Below are positions 1 through 13,510 of a stretch of DNA of 64,000 bases, one piece after another. Under the pieces are notes generated by a model. That model worked only from the letters and a program-made list of their open reading frames with translations. It made no database searches and had not been told where the DNA came from. Made by a program: the position numbers and the translations under genes. This DNA comes from Neelides folsomi (taxonomy: Eukaryota; Arthropoda; Collembola; Neelipleona; Neelidae), in NCBI GenBank assembly GCA_034687125.1, contig JAQGBZ010000002.1:372001-436000 (forward strand), written 5' to 3'. How positions within the stretch are numbered: position 1 is the first letter of the stretch; the number at the start of each line of letters is the position of its first letter.

Positions 1-2344
1 TATGGTATAATATCCCATACCGAAATACCCAAATACTCATATTTAGGTCCAGACATTCTTTCTATATTACTTACGTGCTTAAACACAGGATAAGATGACG
101 TAAAAGGTTTAATAGCAAGAAACCAAGGAGCTCCCAACACACTCTCATACATACTTTGAATCATTAAATGGCCATCAGGTTTAGCACCCGAATCTCCTCA
201 TATTATTTAATCATTTGAATCCCATTAGGATCGGAAAAGTAAAGAAAGGAGGAAAAGTAGAAAGTTGAGTTGAATAATAATTCAACCTTCTTTCATGCTT
301 TTCAAACGTCTCGAGGTCTTCAATGGGCACTGAGGAAAATTCCTTGGAATGAAACAACTTCCAGGAATTTCCATTTAATAAACTTTTACAACTCCTTCAA
401 CAACTGGGAAATTGACCGATTGATTGCCAATTTCCATATTTATAATTATACACACTTAATTTATATTGGCGACTCAGGATGATAATTAACATGGAAGGAG
501 TAGATTTAGCAAAACTGGGTAAATTATGAATCCTTATGGGATTAGTCCTCGTTTATTTAAACTGGGTTAATGAGAGGAAATGAGTTAATTAAAGTTAAAT
601 GCCCAAGTTGAAGAACCCAAACTTTTAAAAAAGATTGTGGAACTTTTCCTGACTGCTCATAATTATGGATTTTTATTGGAAATCTGAATGACCTATTCCA
701 AGGCAAATTCCTCATGCCCTCAAAATCCCATTATCTTTCCTTTCTAATTTTCCCTCTTTATAAATTGGGGATTCCGGAACATGAGTGGTATTAAGCATGA
801 TAAAGAAGAGAAGATATTAAAATATTGGCCAACGCTCAACTCGGGACACATTCTCTTCCCCAACCCAGAAAACGGAATTTGACGGAGAAGTCGAGCGAAA
901 AAGGAAATGAAGTAAATTGGAAAACTGGAATTGGCATTCGTACACACTCTCTATATGCTTATTTCACCCCCAAGGCAAACCTTCCACGTCTTCACACTTT
1001 TATAAATATACCATATATTAAATATATTCTTATTACATATTCCCTTCAACATGTATTTAATATACCTAAATATATAGGAGAACTCTTTATGCGATCTCTT
1101 TATATAAATCTAGAAGAAAGACAAAAGATATTGTTTGTTTAATACATACAAACTGGGGAAAAAAGAAGTGTCAAAGACATTGTTGTTAAATATTCCTTCT
1201 TATTATTTCTCGTATATATTTAAGTATACCGATATATAAATGTATATATACCATATATACATTTATATTGGTATTTATCCAACTTTCCTTATTGAATAAA
1301 TTGAGAGTTTTTTCCCCAGAAAGGGAAAGCCCTTCGAGTCTCATTAGAACAATTGAAGTGTGCGAAAGAAGTCGGAGTTTGTTAGAAAACATTTTTTATT
1401 TTCTTTCAATACACCAAAGGTTTCTTTTGGGCTAAATGAAATAAAAGAGCCATTTAAAAGGAGAATTTCTATTTACTAAATACATTTTTTTCATATTCAC
1501 AGCTTCTTATTATTAATATTACACGTTTAGTAATACAATTATAAACACGAAAGGTTTGTCGTTGGACGAATCGATTTTATGCCGATTCAAATGAAATATT
1601 TGAAAAATGCTGAATTGAAATCCAAATCGTGTAAAGGGCGTCAGAGCAATTAATATATTTAATATATACATTATATATTTATATGTAGATATATATTCAC
1701 TAGGTATTTCATTAGGTATGTTATTTATAATATGTAAAAGTATTATGCGAATCTATGTAATAATTAACACAATTCGTAAAATCCAACAGTGAAACAAGGA
1801 ATCTTTTTACAATAAATACAATGACGCTCACATTAACTTCATTTTTACAAATTAATACACGATTGATATTTGATAACATTTTGAAATAAATATTTGAGAA
1901 TCTGATGATGTTTGTTGTGCAATCGAGATTTTGTCATTTTCTCGCCACAACATGGAACAATCTTATTTGTAATCTACTATTTTAATCTAACCAGACATCT
2001 AACATGTAGACTAATTAGGTACTTACCAATTATATAACTTAATCTCTAATTAATATAAATATTTATTACACAATAATTGCGGGACTAAAGGTTGTATGAA
2101 CAATGAAACGGTTTCCTCCAGTCCTTTCAATAATGCTTATCATGGAATATTAAATTACACTTTTTATTAGGCTTATTAATTAATTAAGAAATACCGACAA
2201 TGTCACTCGGATAAATATTTTAAAAGGAATTTTAAATTAACTTTGTTTAAATATTTCACTTAACGCTTTTGAATTCTAAGAAATGTTTAAAATGGAGATG
2301 ACACACCGTTCTGGATATCTTATTTACATATTGAATGATACATC
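1..2344. other. Intergenic, A+T-rich, no gene recognised
   Basis: Open frames here are short, overlap on both strands, and show no family motif or splice-consistent partner. There are TATATA/TATGTA-rich patches around 1010-1090, 1210-1270 and 1660-1740. A patch near 825-1140 is a little more G+C-rich but encodes nothing recognisable. It could contain the 3' or 5' untranslated end of a gene lying to the left of the window. Confidence 0.6.
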
Positions 2345-2847
2345 TAGGGAGTCCAAAACCGTACAAAAATAAATAAACCGGTTTTCGGTTATTTGAAATC
2401 GCCAAAACCGGTTTTAAAAAAATGTTGTAAAAGCACAATTTAAAAAACATTTTTTTGATGAATTTTGTGCTAAAGTTATCTAATGTATTTATTCACATCA
2501 TTTTATTGTTTAATTTTGAATCTATGTATGAAATAAACTCAAATTATTTGCTTATTTTAATGATACACATTGGTATAAGTGTATAAGCACAAGAGAATGC
2601 CAAAATTATATATTAAATATTTGAAAATGCATAAAGACGGATAAAATAATATATTTTATGTGACTTTTGTGAAAAGCTAATTTAGGTATGCAAAATAGGA
2701 ACGGTTTTGTAAATAAATATCAAAAATTTTAAATAAAATTATCAAAATTTCTACAGTTTTAAATACCGGTTAACCGTCCAAAAATCGACGGTTTCGGTTC
2801 GGTTTTTTAAAGAACGGTTAACCGGTTAACCGATTTTGGACTCCCTA
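2345..2847. mobile_element. Non-autonomous hAT-like transposon (MITE), 503 bp
   Basis: The two ends are inverted repeats of 17 bases, TAGGGAGTCCAAAACCG on the left and, read inward from the right, the same sequence with one change (T for C at base 15). They are flanked by an exact 8-bp direct repeat GATACATC (2337-2344 and 2848-2855). An 8-bp target duplication with TAGGG-type ends is the signature of the hAT superfamily. The interior is A+T-rich and has no transposase frame. Just inside each end are clustered palindromic motifs of the CCGGTT/AACCGG type (about 2378-2415 and 2766-2832), which could be subterminal transposase-binding repeats. The near-identical ends and perfect target duplication suggest a fairly recent insertion. 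Confidence 0.85.
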
Positions 2848-2855
2848 GATACATC

Positions 2856-5367
2856 TATTAAATGTATGTGAATCTTCAACTGCTACATTACAAGTCTTCC
2901 AAATATTACACACAATTGGTTTAATATTACACCAAGATGATAAATATTATTTTTCCACTAAAATCCTATAACTTTTATGAGTTTGAGGGTCATGGAAGGA
3001 GGTCGTTTTAACTCCTATGAACGGCAAACTACTTTTCTTACTCACCACGTTCTTTCAATTAGTGACGCTTTAAGTGATTTGGGAAAAAGGGAGAGTTTGA
3101 ATTAATTTCAATACTTTTCATTCAACTCCGTCCCTTACAATTACACCATTTACTTTCAATAGCTATCACATTTACAATTTTTAATTTCCATTCTTTTTAA
3201 ATTTCATCTTAACCGCCTTAAATCTCCAAATTAAATTGGTTTTAAATATAAATTAAATTGCCATCTTTTTCTTCACCATGCTAAAAGTTTACAATGAGTA
3301 AAATAACCACCATTGGTTTAACCTATACAATATGTTAAAAATTTGAGAATTTTAAATATAACAAAAGATCAATTTATTGGCCTTGTGTCCCATGAGCAAA
3401 TATATAATTCCAACATAAGGAATCTCCACATTTGTCCCAACTGTTTCACCATGGAAGTAAAAAGATGATTTGGATGTCTGGGATTCCGAAGGTCCTAAAG
3501 GTCTGTAAGGGTTGGTTTGATGAAAATTATTTTGAAAAGTTTCCCTGTAGGAAAAGTGTCTGTTAGAGAAAGTGTGAGAGATCGTTTGAACAGCTCTTGT
3601 TTCACAAAGTTTTTCTCCGAAGGCAACACAAAAACCTGTGATCCATTCTCGTAGATTCCTTCCATCCATCCATTCTTCTATTCCTCACGTTTCAAAAGGG
3701 GATTTTGGGTCCAGCAGTCACAAAAGGACCGTTTTTTATCCAAGAGCAATTTAACTCAAAATGGGCTGTAAATCAGGGGATAGGCAAATGGATGTATATT
3801 TATTAATAGGGAAGAGATCAAGTGGGGGATAGGAATAAGTAAGATCTCCTGTATGACAGATGTGACCTCATATACCTATGTTATATAGGAAGCTGGGAAA
3901 GTTACAATCCTGATTTCTCTTATTCAAGATCTGCCCTTTGGAAGAAGGAAATCCTTTTCTCAACTTACAAAACACTTCTTCAACCTTCCTGATGAGAAAA
4001 ACTTTTCTCTGATTGAACAACAATAATTCTCTGATCAAATTTCAATTCAATTCTCCCCCTTTCAAATCAAACGCGAAGTTGATCAAAAACTTGATAGAAT
4101 CCTTCTTCTACGCTCCTCTTTCTACCATCAAAATGGAAGTAAATTAAATAATAACAGAGGAAATGAACAGTTCCGACCTCAACTATCTTTCATATCAAAT
4201 GAGGATATTCAATAAAAAAACGTTTTGATGAAGGAAACAACAAACTTCTCAATTTCCTTTGGATCTCTTAAGGCCTTTAATAAATAATTGAAAAATAAAT
4301 GGCTCGTTTCCACCAATTTGACTTTTACCTCAATGCGTAATATGTACTATGTATTATATACCATCATTTTAGTTTTTATATTTAAGAAGGAAACTGGCAT
4401 TATCTTTAATTCATAATTAATTCAACATGACTTTCAATAAATTAACAACTAAGAAACACAATTTGAAAGTTTGTAATATACTTTTGCATAATTAATAAAT
4501 GGATATTATTACAAATTCATTTTCCATTTCTTAGAAAAAAATTTTGCATTTCTTTAAAAATGCAGTAATGAATGAGTTTAAAAAACATATTGTAAAGTAT
4601 TATTGTTCTTGGAAAAATAATATTATTTACCCTGGCTCGTTTTTATATTTTTAATTCTTCTACTTGACTCAATATGAAAAAAAAACAAGTAAAAGTCAAG
4701 TTCTTAATAAACAAATTATGTTTAAAAAATTGCTAATAATTTTAAATATTGTATTCTGCTAAAAATGATTCATTCACTGTTAAAAAAGTTAAATGTGAAA
4801 ATGAACGGGTAAAAATGATGAAATGAGGATTAGAAATATTTTTTTAAATACCTTGGTTAACTAAAAATGGTTAATGGATATATATGTAAATAGTTAAACA
4901 AAAATTGTATGATTTAGCTAATCAGTCGTAGTTGTTGGAAATACTATTTTATAAATTGAATGTTTAAGTAATACATTACGCCTCTTGAAATACAAAGGAG
5001 TAATATTTGATTAATGGAGGGGTTAAAATCATCAAGCTAGCTAAAAACTAAAAAATGTAATTTTATAAATCGAACACCTATAAATTAATTTAATTTCTGA
5101 GAATCAACACATGCGAAACAAATATAACTACAAATATTATAATTGTACAAATATGTTACTAAATTAATGTAATTTTAATTCTGAACGAAATAAATAAATT
5201 TATTAATTTCTTCCACATAATAAAGAAACTCAAAACAAATGGGAGATAATAAAAAAAATCGAGGGATTCATTTCAATAATTAATTTAGTGTGGAAAATAA
5301 GATAACTAACCTAACAAATAATGAATAGGAAATATCTGATGAATTCTAGATATATTGAATAATAAAA
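2856..5367. other. Intergenic and 3' flank of the Suv4-20 gene
   Basis: This is A+T-rich sequence with no supported gene. An open frame on the minus strand at 3352-3669 has no recognisable motif or splice signals. The right end must hold the 3' untranslated region of the minus-strand methyltransferase gene that ends at 5368. Confidence 0.55.
5199..5204 (-). terminator. Candidate polyadenylation signal of the Suv4-20 gene
   Basis: The plus strand reads TTTATT, which is AATAAA on the minus strand, about 165 bases beyond the stop codon of the methyltransferase gene. Position and orientation fit, but such hexamers are common in A+T-rich DNA. Confidence 0.45.
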
Positions 5368-8300
5368 TTAATCCACCGCCTTGACCGGTTCATGAATAGT
5401 TGGCGAAGATGGGATTTCAATTGTCGTCATTTCCTGTCCAATGATCAATCGAAGTCGCTTAGCCTTTCTCTCGTTCAACCCTTTCGTCTCCACATCGGCC
5501 ATTTCTTCCATAAGACTCGACTGGTCCTGGAGATTCTTCAGGTCGTCTTCGATTACGGTCGTCCTCGAGTCAGCATTTTTAAATTCATGTTGTCGATTGG
5601 CATTGAAGTGTTGGAAAGCGGTTTCTCGTTCCCGTCTCCTCATTTGCCTCACCGTCCTTTCGTCCACGGCTAATTTAACCCCTGTTGCCCTTTTGGAACA
5701 AGGCATTTGATGCCCATTGGGTGAAACTTGTTCTTCTCCAAGGAGTCCTTGGCTTTTTGTTCCTCTTCCTTCTGCAAATTTTGGCGGAATTACTCGCGAA
5801 GGGCTCAAAGACCGTCCGCTTCGCAAAATCCTCCCTTCGTTTTCTTCCCTCACTTCGCTCGGGGGCGTGGGCGGAGGCGGCGGTGGCGGCCCATTTGGAC
5901 TCCCAACAGACAACAGGCTTTGGTTGAATCCAATGGAAGTTAAATTATCCACGCTGTTGACAATGAATGGGAATTTGTCCCTTCTCTTTGACCGCTTCTT
6001 CTTACTCTTCCGTTTCTTATTCTTCCTCCTGCTCACCGGGGTGTTGGTGATTTCCGGACTTTGAAGTTCTTGATGTCGTCCCTCAAATCTCAAAATTTCG
6101 TAATGAGGTTCGAAGGACGTTGGCGAAGAATCGCCTTCAACAACCTTCGGATATTTCGGATCCGACGGAGCTTCAAATTCGTTATTCCCCGATTCGATGA
6201 CCTCATCAAGAACGGCACTCCGCTTCATTCGGAAGGTCATTCGGAGTGGGCCGCGATGGAGCGACGGAGGTTCTTGGAACGGAAGGGACCTGAGCTCTTT
6301 AATTTCATAACCGCTGTTATGATAACTCGAGTCATTGAAATGATTTGTTGTTGAAGTTGGAGCCGACTCGGCCTCCTTCCTCTTTTGCCGTCTTTTGATG
6401 AACTTCATGGAATCGTCCGGGTCAAGAAGGACCTTGTGGCTTCTGAGCGTAATTCGCCCTTCCGAGTCTTCTCGTGTGGTGGAAGAAGGTTCTGAGAGAT
6501 TCCGAGTGCAGCTACTGTTACTTCCACTACTTCCGCATTCAACACCCGAATCACTCTGGTTGCTTGAACTCGAGCTGGAACTTGAACACGAATTTGAACC
6601 AGAATCGTCAGGGAGGTAAGTTTGAGATCGTCCCAATGGCTTCAGACGAGAACAGCTCGAATTCCCAACGCTCGACCCCGATGACGTGGAATTAAACGAC
6701 CGCGTGTTTCGTTTCACTCTCCGAGCTGAGAATTTAAGCACGCTGTCGAGAGGAACGCTAAAAAAAGTTAAAACTCAAATTATAATTAATTTTAAAGAGT
6801 GAGTGGGGGGAATTTCAAAACCCAACCCCTTTATTATCCCCATTAGCCCTATGTTAATTTCCTATATTATTTAATTGTTCAATGGGGTTTAATTTGAGAA
6901 TAATTCTATACATCGTGGAATGACAATTAAAACAATTAATTTTCCTCCTGTCCTACATTAATGTTGATATAGATGATATTGAAATGACGGACAAATCAAA
7001 TTCAATATCTAACATACATTAAATCAATATTGATATATTCAATTTGCAAATACAATAAAATCAATTCCAACAACATGATTCAATTATGAGTTTCAAACAC
7101 TACCCAAATGAGTTTTGTGAGGATAAAAAAGGCATAATTAAATAATGTTATTGATGAAATCATTTTCAATTTTAAGGATGATTTGATTCTAAAAAAGGAG
7201 GAAAAGCTCTCATTTCTAATCCTTTAATGATTCTTGGGCGTTTTCCCTCATTTCCATCACATTGGTTTTAAGTAGTCGTTGATTCCAATTCATTTCCGTC
7301 CCTCATTTAAAGGCAATAGGAAGTTTAAGAATCCAATGTCAATCAACGTTGAATAAATAATGAGAAGAAAAAGGAATGAGAGATTTAAAAGGAACTTTAA
7401 GAATGAAATAATCAACTCAATTCCTCTTTCTTTCATTTAAGCTAAATTAAATGCATCAAAATCTTCATTGGAAATGTATGGGACTTCACAAATTACCAGC
7501 CCATGGCTCAAATGAACATTAATGGCATTAATGCGCAATTGAGCCAAAGCGTTGTTGTTATTATAAGAAATGGTTCTCAAATAACAAGCTAAGGATAAAT
7601 AAATGTTTATACAATATGGACCATGCAAAATGAATAAAATTTACTGGAATGGTTCAAGTATGAATTGAATCGTGATGACTCATCAACTCGCTATACATTA
7701 CATAAAAAATAATCAGGGCGTAATTATTAGATATTAATTATATTAAGAGTTTTGAGAATTAAATCCTTTACACACATTAAAAGCTTACGGATCAACATTT
7801 TGTGAACTTGAAAGTTGCGAAACCCTGATCTTCCCAAGGAAACACTTTGAAGAGTGTCAGGACAAGTTTGATTATTCCGGTATGGATTCAACGAGTTAAA
7901 TGCATGGAATGACCAAACTTTCCAACAACGACGCTTTTTACCTCTCTCATTACTTCAAAGACAATTGGTTAAAATATTAAATATCAGCTACAGAGGAGTT
8001 CTTGGAATTGAATTTGCGAAACCTATGTGTTGGAAATATCAGTTTGAGACCCCTTGTCTTAAAAATGGTTTTAAGTATCATGTGGCCAATACGTGAAAAA
8101 CAAGTCAAATTATTTTAACTATCATTTTTCAACAAATATTATTTAACCTCAATTCAAAACTCTTTTGTCAGCACTAATTGTACTAAAATTACGTTTTTAA
8201 AGAGTGGATGGAAAAACATATGAAATAATGTTATCGAAATTATAAATTACCCTGGGAAGTTGATTCGTTGATCAATCATGGTTGGAACGAATCTATTGAG

Positions 8301-10402
8301 ATCCGAAGTTGTTTTATCTTTTAGGGCTCGAAGTCCTTTAGAAACGCTTCTGGACTCGCTACGTTTGAGTCGATCTTTATTCGGTATGGCGACGGTTCTT
8401 TTGCGTCTTTTTAGCCGATGATCCGTTTCTCTTAATCGGTAGCCAGCTTTCTCTTCGGCCTCGGTTTTGTTGACGCGCTTAGCATAAGCTCCATTTCCTC
8501 TCCTATGGACACAAACCCAATTGAACTAAATGAACCAATGTTTGTAAACTATTGAAGTTTTAAAATAAATAATAATGACCTATTTGGTTAAAGTTCAAAG
8601 ACTATAAACTACAAAGGTTTCCAAATACTCAGCATGGGGAATATTGGGAATTGTGTGACATCGACACGGAGATATTTTATTACCACATCATTAAATCGAT
8701 GCTGTGAAGTAAAACAATGGATCCGCCAACCTCATTATGACTTGTTAAAAGCAAAGTGATTTGGAGGTAATTATGATGATATAACAATAATATATAAATC
8801 ATGTATGTTTGAATAAACTATTATTACGTGTCACAAGCCTATACTCTACATATCCAACATTGAAACCTGATATAGATTCATTCTTTTAACACATATTAAA
8901 TGTATACCTAGCACGCATTAAGTACAAAATTAAAGTAAGTATAGAATTAGTTAATTATGATACCATAGTCTTTTATTATATTTAGGAATACATTTTTAAA
9001 TGATTAACAAATTGAATGAAGAATGTACATTTGGTCCTATTGTAATCCAATTGAAATTATGTAAGGGATTATGCAAGTATCATGTTAATAGTTTGTCTAT
9101 CGCAAATGTAAATCCATAATAAAAATAATAATGCATTTATTACCGTTCGCAAGTGACGCATTCACAACCGGAGTTATTTTCACCAAAAAAATCTTCTCCG
9201 TATACACATGTGATTTCTTCGCCTTCTTCGATATCTCGAAGGACTTTGACACAGGCCGTGTCGCGCCCCGTTGCCAGAAGCTAAATCGAGATACAAACCA
9301 TTATAAAAATTGGAATATAATAAATGTCTAATTTTTTAATAATGATAAGAGACGAATCTTCATACTTTGCAGTTGGCCCTGCAATCGTGGTTGATGAATG
9401 CAGCAGGACCAAGCCAGAGCTGAGCGCAATTTTTCCTACAGCTGTACATGACAGAAAAATCATTTTTCCCAGCGTGGAGAAGTTGGGCTTCTTCTTCTTC
9501 TGTCAATTCAGCGATGCAACCAACCAGCCTTGTAATTTTATCATTCTTGAACCTGGAATAAAAATTCAAGATTTATCTTACAACCAAAGATTTTTATAAA
9601 ATTCCTCAATGTAATTACTTTATGAATAAAATCTCAATTTCATAATTGTAGAAATATTTTATAATTTGGTGTTTATTTTACCATTTCTTGGTAGAACAGA
9701 TTTTTGCTCCCTTTTTCCCTTCTAAAGAATATCTGTAACATGGCTCTACTCGGAATCCCGCGTCTTTATCGAACATTTGAAGGTAGGTGAATATCTAAAT
9801 GATGAATTGGACATTAGTTACTTTAATGACATTTTACATTAAACCATGATGACATCGAAATAATTTAAATCCTCACATGTTCTTTGACAGATTCTTCCCT
9901 TTCTTTTAATTTCGCATGTAGAAATTTCTTTAGCCAACCTCCGTTTTTGAATTCAAGATATGCGATTTCATACTTTTGGTGTATTATGAATCTAGGGATG
10001 ATTTGTTTCAATCCTTCCCGATTCAACTTGGGGGACCTATACCTTAATTGATCAAAGATGTTAAAACATATCCAGAATCAAAGTTATATTTAAAAATTAC
10101 GCAATGCTACTCTCATTCCATTATTTATTAGTCATTACAAACTCTTTCAAGTATTAATGGTGATTAAAAAAATAAAGAATTGGATTAACTTACTTGACGT
10201 TCATTTTATGGGTCTTAAAACCTAAGTACGGATCGAGTATTATAGAAGTGGCAAGATCATCATAGTCGGAAAGCTCTTTGGGAGTGATTCTCCGATGTTG
10301 GAGAGCTGGGTTGTGCGGTTGGAGGTGACCGTGAGGAATTGGCCCTTGACCCATCCCACTGAGCATCTTTGAAGATCCTTCCGGGCCCACCGAAGACACC
10401 AT
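5368..10402 (-). CDS. Suv4-20: Histone H4-lysine-20 methyltransferase, Suv4-20 (KMT5B/C) family, 7 coding exons
   Basis: Coding exons on the minus strand are 10402-10194, 10042-9877, 9794-9682, 9552-9366, 9280-9144, 8502-8251 and 6757-5368. All junctions are GT..AG and join in frame to 817 residues. Residues about 40-225 carry the family's N-terminal block (DDLATS, DPYLGF.THKMN) and SET core ([25 protein letters not shown]), with NHDC at 217-220. YGEDFFG follows, then a post-SET cysteine cluster (CECVTC, cysteines 264/266/269) and GYRLRETD. The long last exon is disordered: serine-rich near 405-440, a block [15 protein letters not shown] near 531 like one I recall in other Suv4-20 proteins, a basic nuclear-signal run near 598-615 and seven prolines near 645. 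The family places di- and trimethyl marks on H4K20 in chromatin. The start is the first in-frame ATG; an in-frame TTG lies 18 bases upstream. Confidence 0.95.
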
Positions 10403-11569
10403 ATTCCAATTTACAAACAAACCACCGTAATGATATTTACCTAGTGTCCACGAATAGGCTAATGGTTACAATTACAATTTAAGAAGTTAATTGTCAATGT
10501 CTCCTCAAATCCATTTCAAGTTCACTCACTCTGAAGAAAAACGAACTCTCGCTCGTCATCATCCCCGTTAACATGCATTTTGGATTAGGAAATCACTTAG
10601 AACCGTAAACTCACTTTGTGGTCTTCCTGCCCAAGTTGTCTTTTTGGTCCAATTGATGTAAAATTGGCCAAATGGAAATAGTGATTTAATTTTAATATTT
10701 TTTAGTTTTTTAGAGAGAGAGTTGATTTTATATGAGGAAGGAGGTAAAGAGCTATTTCTTGCCTTACCCCTCCACAACAATGTCGTCTTACGACCCAAGA
10801 CTTGCAAAACCCACTCCGCCGATGTTGACAACTCGAGAGAGTTGAAAGGATGAGGGAGGATCTCCTCCAACAAGGCTCTTTGACACCCTGCGGGAATAAG
10901 GGTCCAAGGGAGAAAATCTCAATCTCCTCTTCTGCCCTGGAGGAAGATGGAGGAGACGACCGAACTATTTGATTCTCCTCCGCGGATGGATACGGGAAGT
11001 TTAAAATTGAGTCTTGGCGCCACTCGCGATTCATAACCTTTACAACTCCTATCTCCCCTTTAACACCAACGGGGCAGAGTGACACTTTCGCATTTATATT
11101 CAAATTTAATTCAAGTCCATAAAATTAACAATGTTGAGGTCGAGGTCGAGGTCGACTTAATTTTGATCAACTAATCTTTGAAAAAATGATCAAATAAATT
11201 CATCATTCTGGAAATGTTCAAAACAGTCTAACTATTTAGAAAATCATTAACTCGTGCATTAAATAACCATGTAACGTTTGCATTATGTAACTCATTTTAC
11301 TAATGAAACTAATGAACTAACGACTAATGATTAAACTTAAATAGGATTAGATCTAAAATCATCATTTTGATAAATGAGTTCATGTGGAGCTCTATATGGG
11401 AAAATGGACATTTTAAGGATTTGTGTACATTTTAAGCCTTCAACTTCAACTTGTATTTTATCGAATTGACCATTTAAGGGCTGAAGTGGATGGGTTGAAT
11501 AGACCAACTCTGCGGTCCCTCACCTAACAACCTCACCTTCATGAAGCTTCAATAGGAAGGGAAAATGGA
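10403..11569. promoter_or_regulatory. Inter-gene region upstream of Suv4-20, probable promoter and 5' UTR
   Basis: This is the start of the space between the minus-strand methyltransferase and the plus-strand TRAF gene. A more G+C-rich patch at about 10700-11080 has overlapping open frames on the minus strand without known motifs. It is probably untranslated first-exon or promoter sequence. On the minus strand, AG acceptor-like sites (CATTAG, CACTAG) lie about 40-70 bases upstream of the ATG and would allow a spliced 5' UTR. The hexamer AGGTCG occurs three times in tandem at about 11136-11153. Confidence 0.4.
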
Positions 11570-11926
11570 GTGTTTGTTGACTCTTACCTGGATGGAGCGG
11601 GTTGCAGTGAGGAGGAGCGAGCAGGTGCACAATTATTAAAGAGAGTGATTCATGAAGTGGGGAGTTGCAGGTTCGATCTCAGGTGTTTTTCATATCATCA
11701 TTTGGAGTTTGAGGAGCTGAAGAGTCCCAGAGGACTCGCAGCTTCAACACGGGGATTATTTCAAATAAGGTTCCGATGGATCTTCGGGTTTCGGATCACA
11801 TCCGGGATTCCACATCTCCCCAATCTTTCCTTCAACAAGTTTCCCATTCATTCTTGCCATGAGGGCTCTCCACTGGATCTCCGATGTCTCTTTAGCAATC
11901 GTCCCATAATTATAGAAATTAACTCC
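11570..11926 (+). other. Candidate untranslated first exon of the Traf6-type gene
   Basis: A more G+C-rich stretch ends in a strong donor, CTCC|GTAAGTATT, at 11926/11927. The next good acceptor downstream on this strand is TTTCAG at 13313, which precedes the TRAF start codon. An open frame covers much of the stretch but resembles nothing known. The left boundary is a guess, and the assignment as 5' UTR is inference from splice signals only. Confidence 0.35.
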
Positions 11927-13313
11927 GTAAGTATTTTAAATTATTCATTTAAATTAATCCTTTTCTGACTACCAAAATAGCAAAGTAGAGTCAAATCATT
12001 TGGAACATAAGTATATTTAATCTTTCTGCATTTTCATACTTTCATGTAATGTGGGTGTATTTGAAATTTTTTTTATTTCCAATTGCGATCTTCTCAAGTT
12101 ATGTTAGATTATATAAGTCTTTTACAAAGCATGTCCTAAACTTTCTAATTTTAAATATAGAAGATTGAACATTATAGGTTAATTAGTATTAGTTAGTTCA
12201 ATACACGGATGTTCTGATGTGGGTCAGTATTTTATCATGGAAAGACAAAGTAGGTAATCTGTTCAAGTATTTAATCTTATATAGGTACACATATTTATCA
12301 AATAAACTATAAATACATATTACAAGGAAACTAATCGTAAAAGTAAAATTGTAATTGCTTTGTGTAAACTTTCAATTTAGCTCAATATCTCATAAATACA
12401 TGATTTTCTATATTATGTGCCATTTACTAATGCCGTTTATTTATACCTCTATGACTTGTTAAAATTATGTTAATTCATAAAGACTTTATCAGTTACTATG
12501 ATAACAACGTATCAACTTTAATAATACATAGTATATGTAGTAGTACTTAAAAATGCATATATGTACTCATATACATAATATTAGCAATTTAATTATGATT
12601 TACTTTTATGCTATGTAAAATATGTAAATAGTATATTACATACTCATTAACTAAAAATGCCTCGTTTGGCATTTTTTTGTTAAAATGCTATATATGTATG
12701 TACAATATGCATTAAATACTATATATGTAAACCTATTACCTACTTATGTATATACTATTTAAGTAATTACGTGTGTATGTGTGTAACTGTATATGTTAGT
12801 AATTACATATTTTAGTATACATTATAGATGAATGTTGTTTAGTAATTAGTATCTGTTGAGTATTTAAGTCAATTCAAAGAATTCAACATTACATGTTCTT
12901 TCAATTCAATATAAGAAAGAATAAAATATAATATTTTTACGTATTATTTTAAATGGATGAATAAAAGTACAAGGTTGCTTTTATACCAATTTAGCAATTT
13001 TATCAATTTTATTATACCTAGAATAGTTAATGATAATAAGTTTCACTATGAGAAATAATGCTTTACATCCATTACATTCATTAAAGTATGAAATTAAAAT
13101 GGAAATGTATGAATATGAATTAATATATTTAAATTTAAATTCTTCAATTCTTCGAATAATGTTTCTAAATGTTTTTATAGTAAATTTTATTATCGTTATT
13201 ACACATAGGTATGTTATTACGTATATGCAAATTTAAGCATAATGTAGTTATGTAATTATTATTAATTTATAAAAATTTTATTATTTCTGTAAATTTTCTA
13301 TTTTTGCTTTCAG
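11927..13313 (+). other. Probable 5' UTR intron of the Traf6-type gene, with TATGTA-type microsatellite DNA
   Basis: This is very A+T-rich, with degenerate TATGTA/TACATA repeats through about 12400-12850 and no coding signal. It ends with a pyrimidine-rich tract and CAG at 13311-13313. The partner donor at 11927 is plausible but not the only possibility. Confidence 0.45.
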
Positions 13314-13510
13314 GGTTGTGCAATAATGAATTTATGAAACTGAAGTTATTGGAAATATATTTAATGAATAATATTGTGAAGAAATAGCTCACTCAGATGG
13401 AACGATAGCACAACAAGACAATCGTCTTATTATTTTTATTACTCTGGGATTATAAAGCAGAAATTTCAAAGAATCTCTCAACACTGAATAATTACCAAAG
13501 TATTATCAAA
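13314..13510 (+). other. 5' UTR exon part directly upstream of the Traf6-type start codon
   Basis: The stretch begins after TTGCTTTCAG and runs without a splice donor to the ATG at 13511. It contains short upstream ATGs (for example near 13327 and 13397), so translation of the main frame may be modulated or may require reinitiation. Confidence 0.5.

Noticed and set aside
3352-3669. 105-codon minus-strand frame as a gene
   Set aside because: No motif, no splice partners and composition like the flanks.
5392-6695. Several plus-strand open frames of 70-115 codons over the last Suv4-20 exon
   Set aside because: They are antisense shadows of a long coding exon whose minus-strand frame joins in phase to six upstream exons of a known family.
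9131-9599. Plus-strand open frames over the SET-domain exons
   Set aside because: The minus strand reads the conserved SET motifs (NHDC, YGEDFFG) with proper splice sites, so the plus-strand frames are shadows.
10568-11103. Minus-strand frames of 101 and 133 codons upstream of Suv4-20 as a separate gene
   Set aside because: They overlap each other in different frames, lack known motifs and sit where the 5' UTR or promoter should be.
11135-11155. Three tandem AGGTCG units as a nuclear-receptor response element
   Set aside because: The half-site consensus is AGGTCA; six-base units repeated three times are more simply a microsatellite.
11600-11700. tRNA-like B-box (GGTTCGATCTC) near 11670, possibly a tRNA gene or SINE
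   Set aside because: No convincing A-box at the right distance, no cloverleaf stems and no repeat boundary or poly-A/T tail could be found.
12400-12850. Short regularly spaced TATGTA/TACATA units as a CRISPR-like array
   Set aside because: The units are degenerate microsatellite without constant repeats or unique spacers, in a eukaryotic intron.
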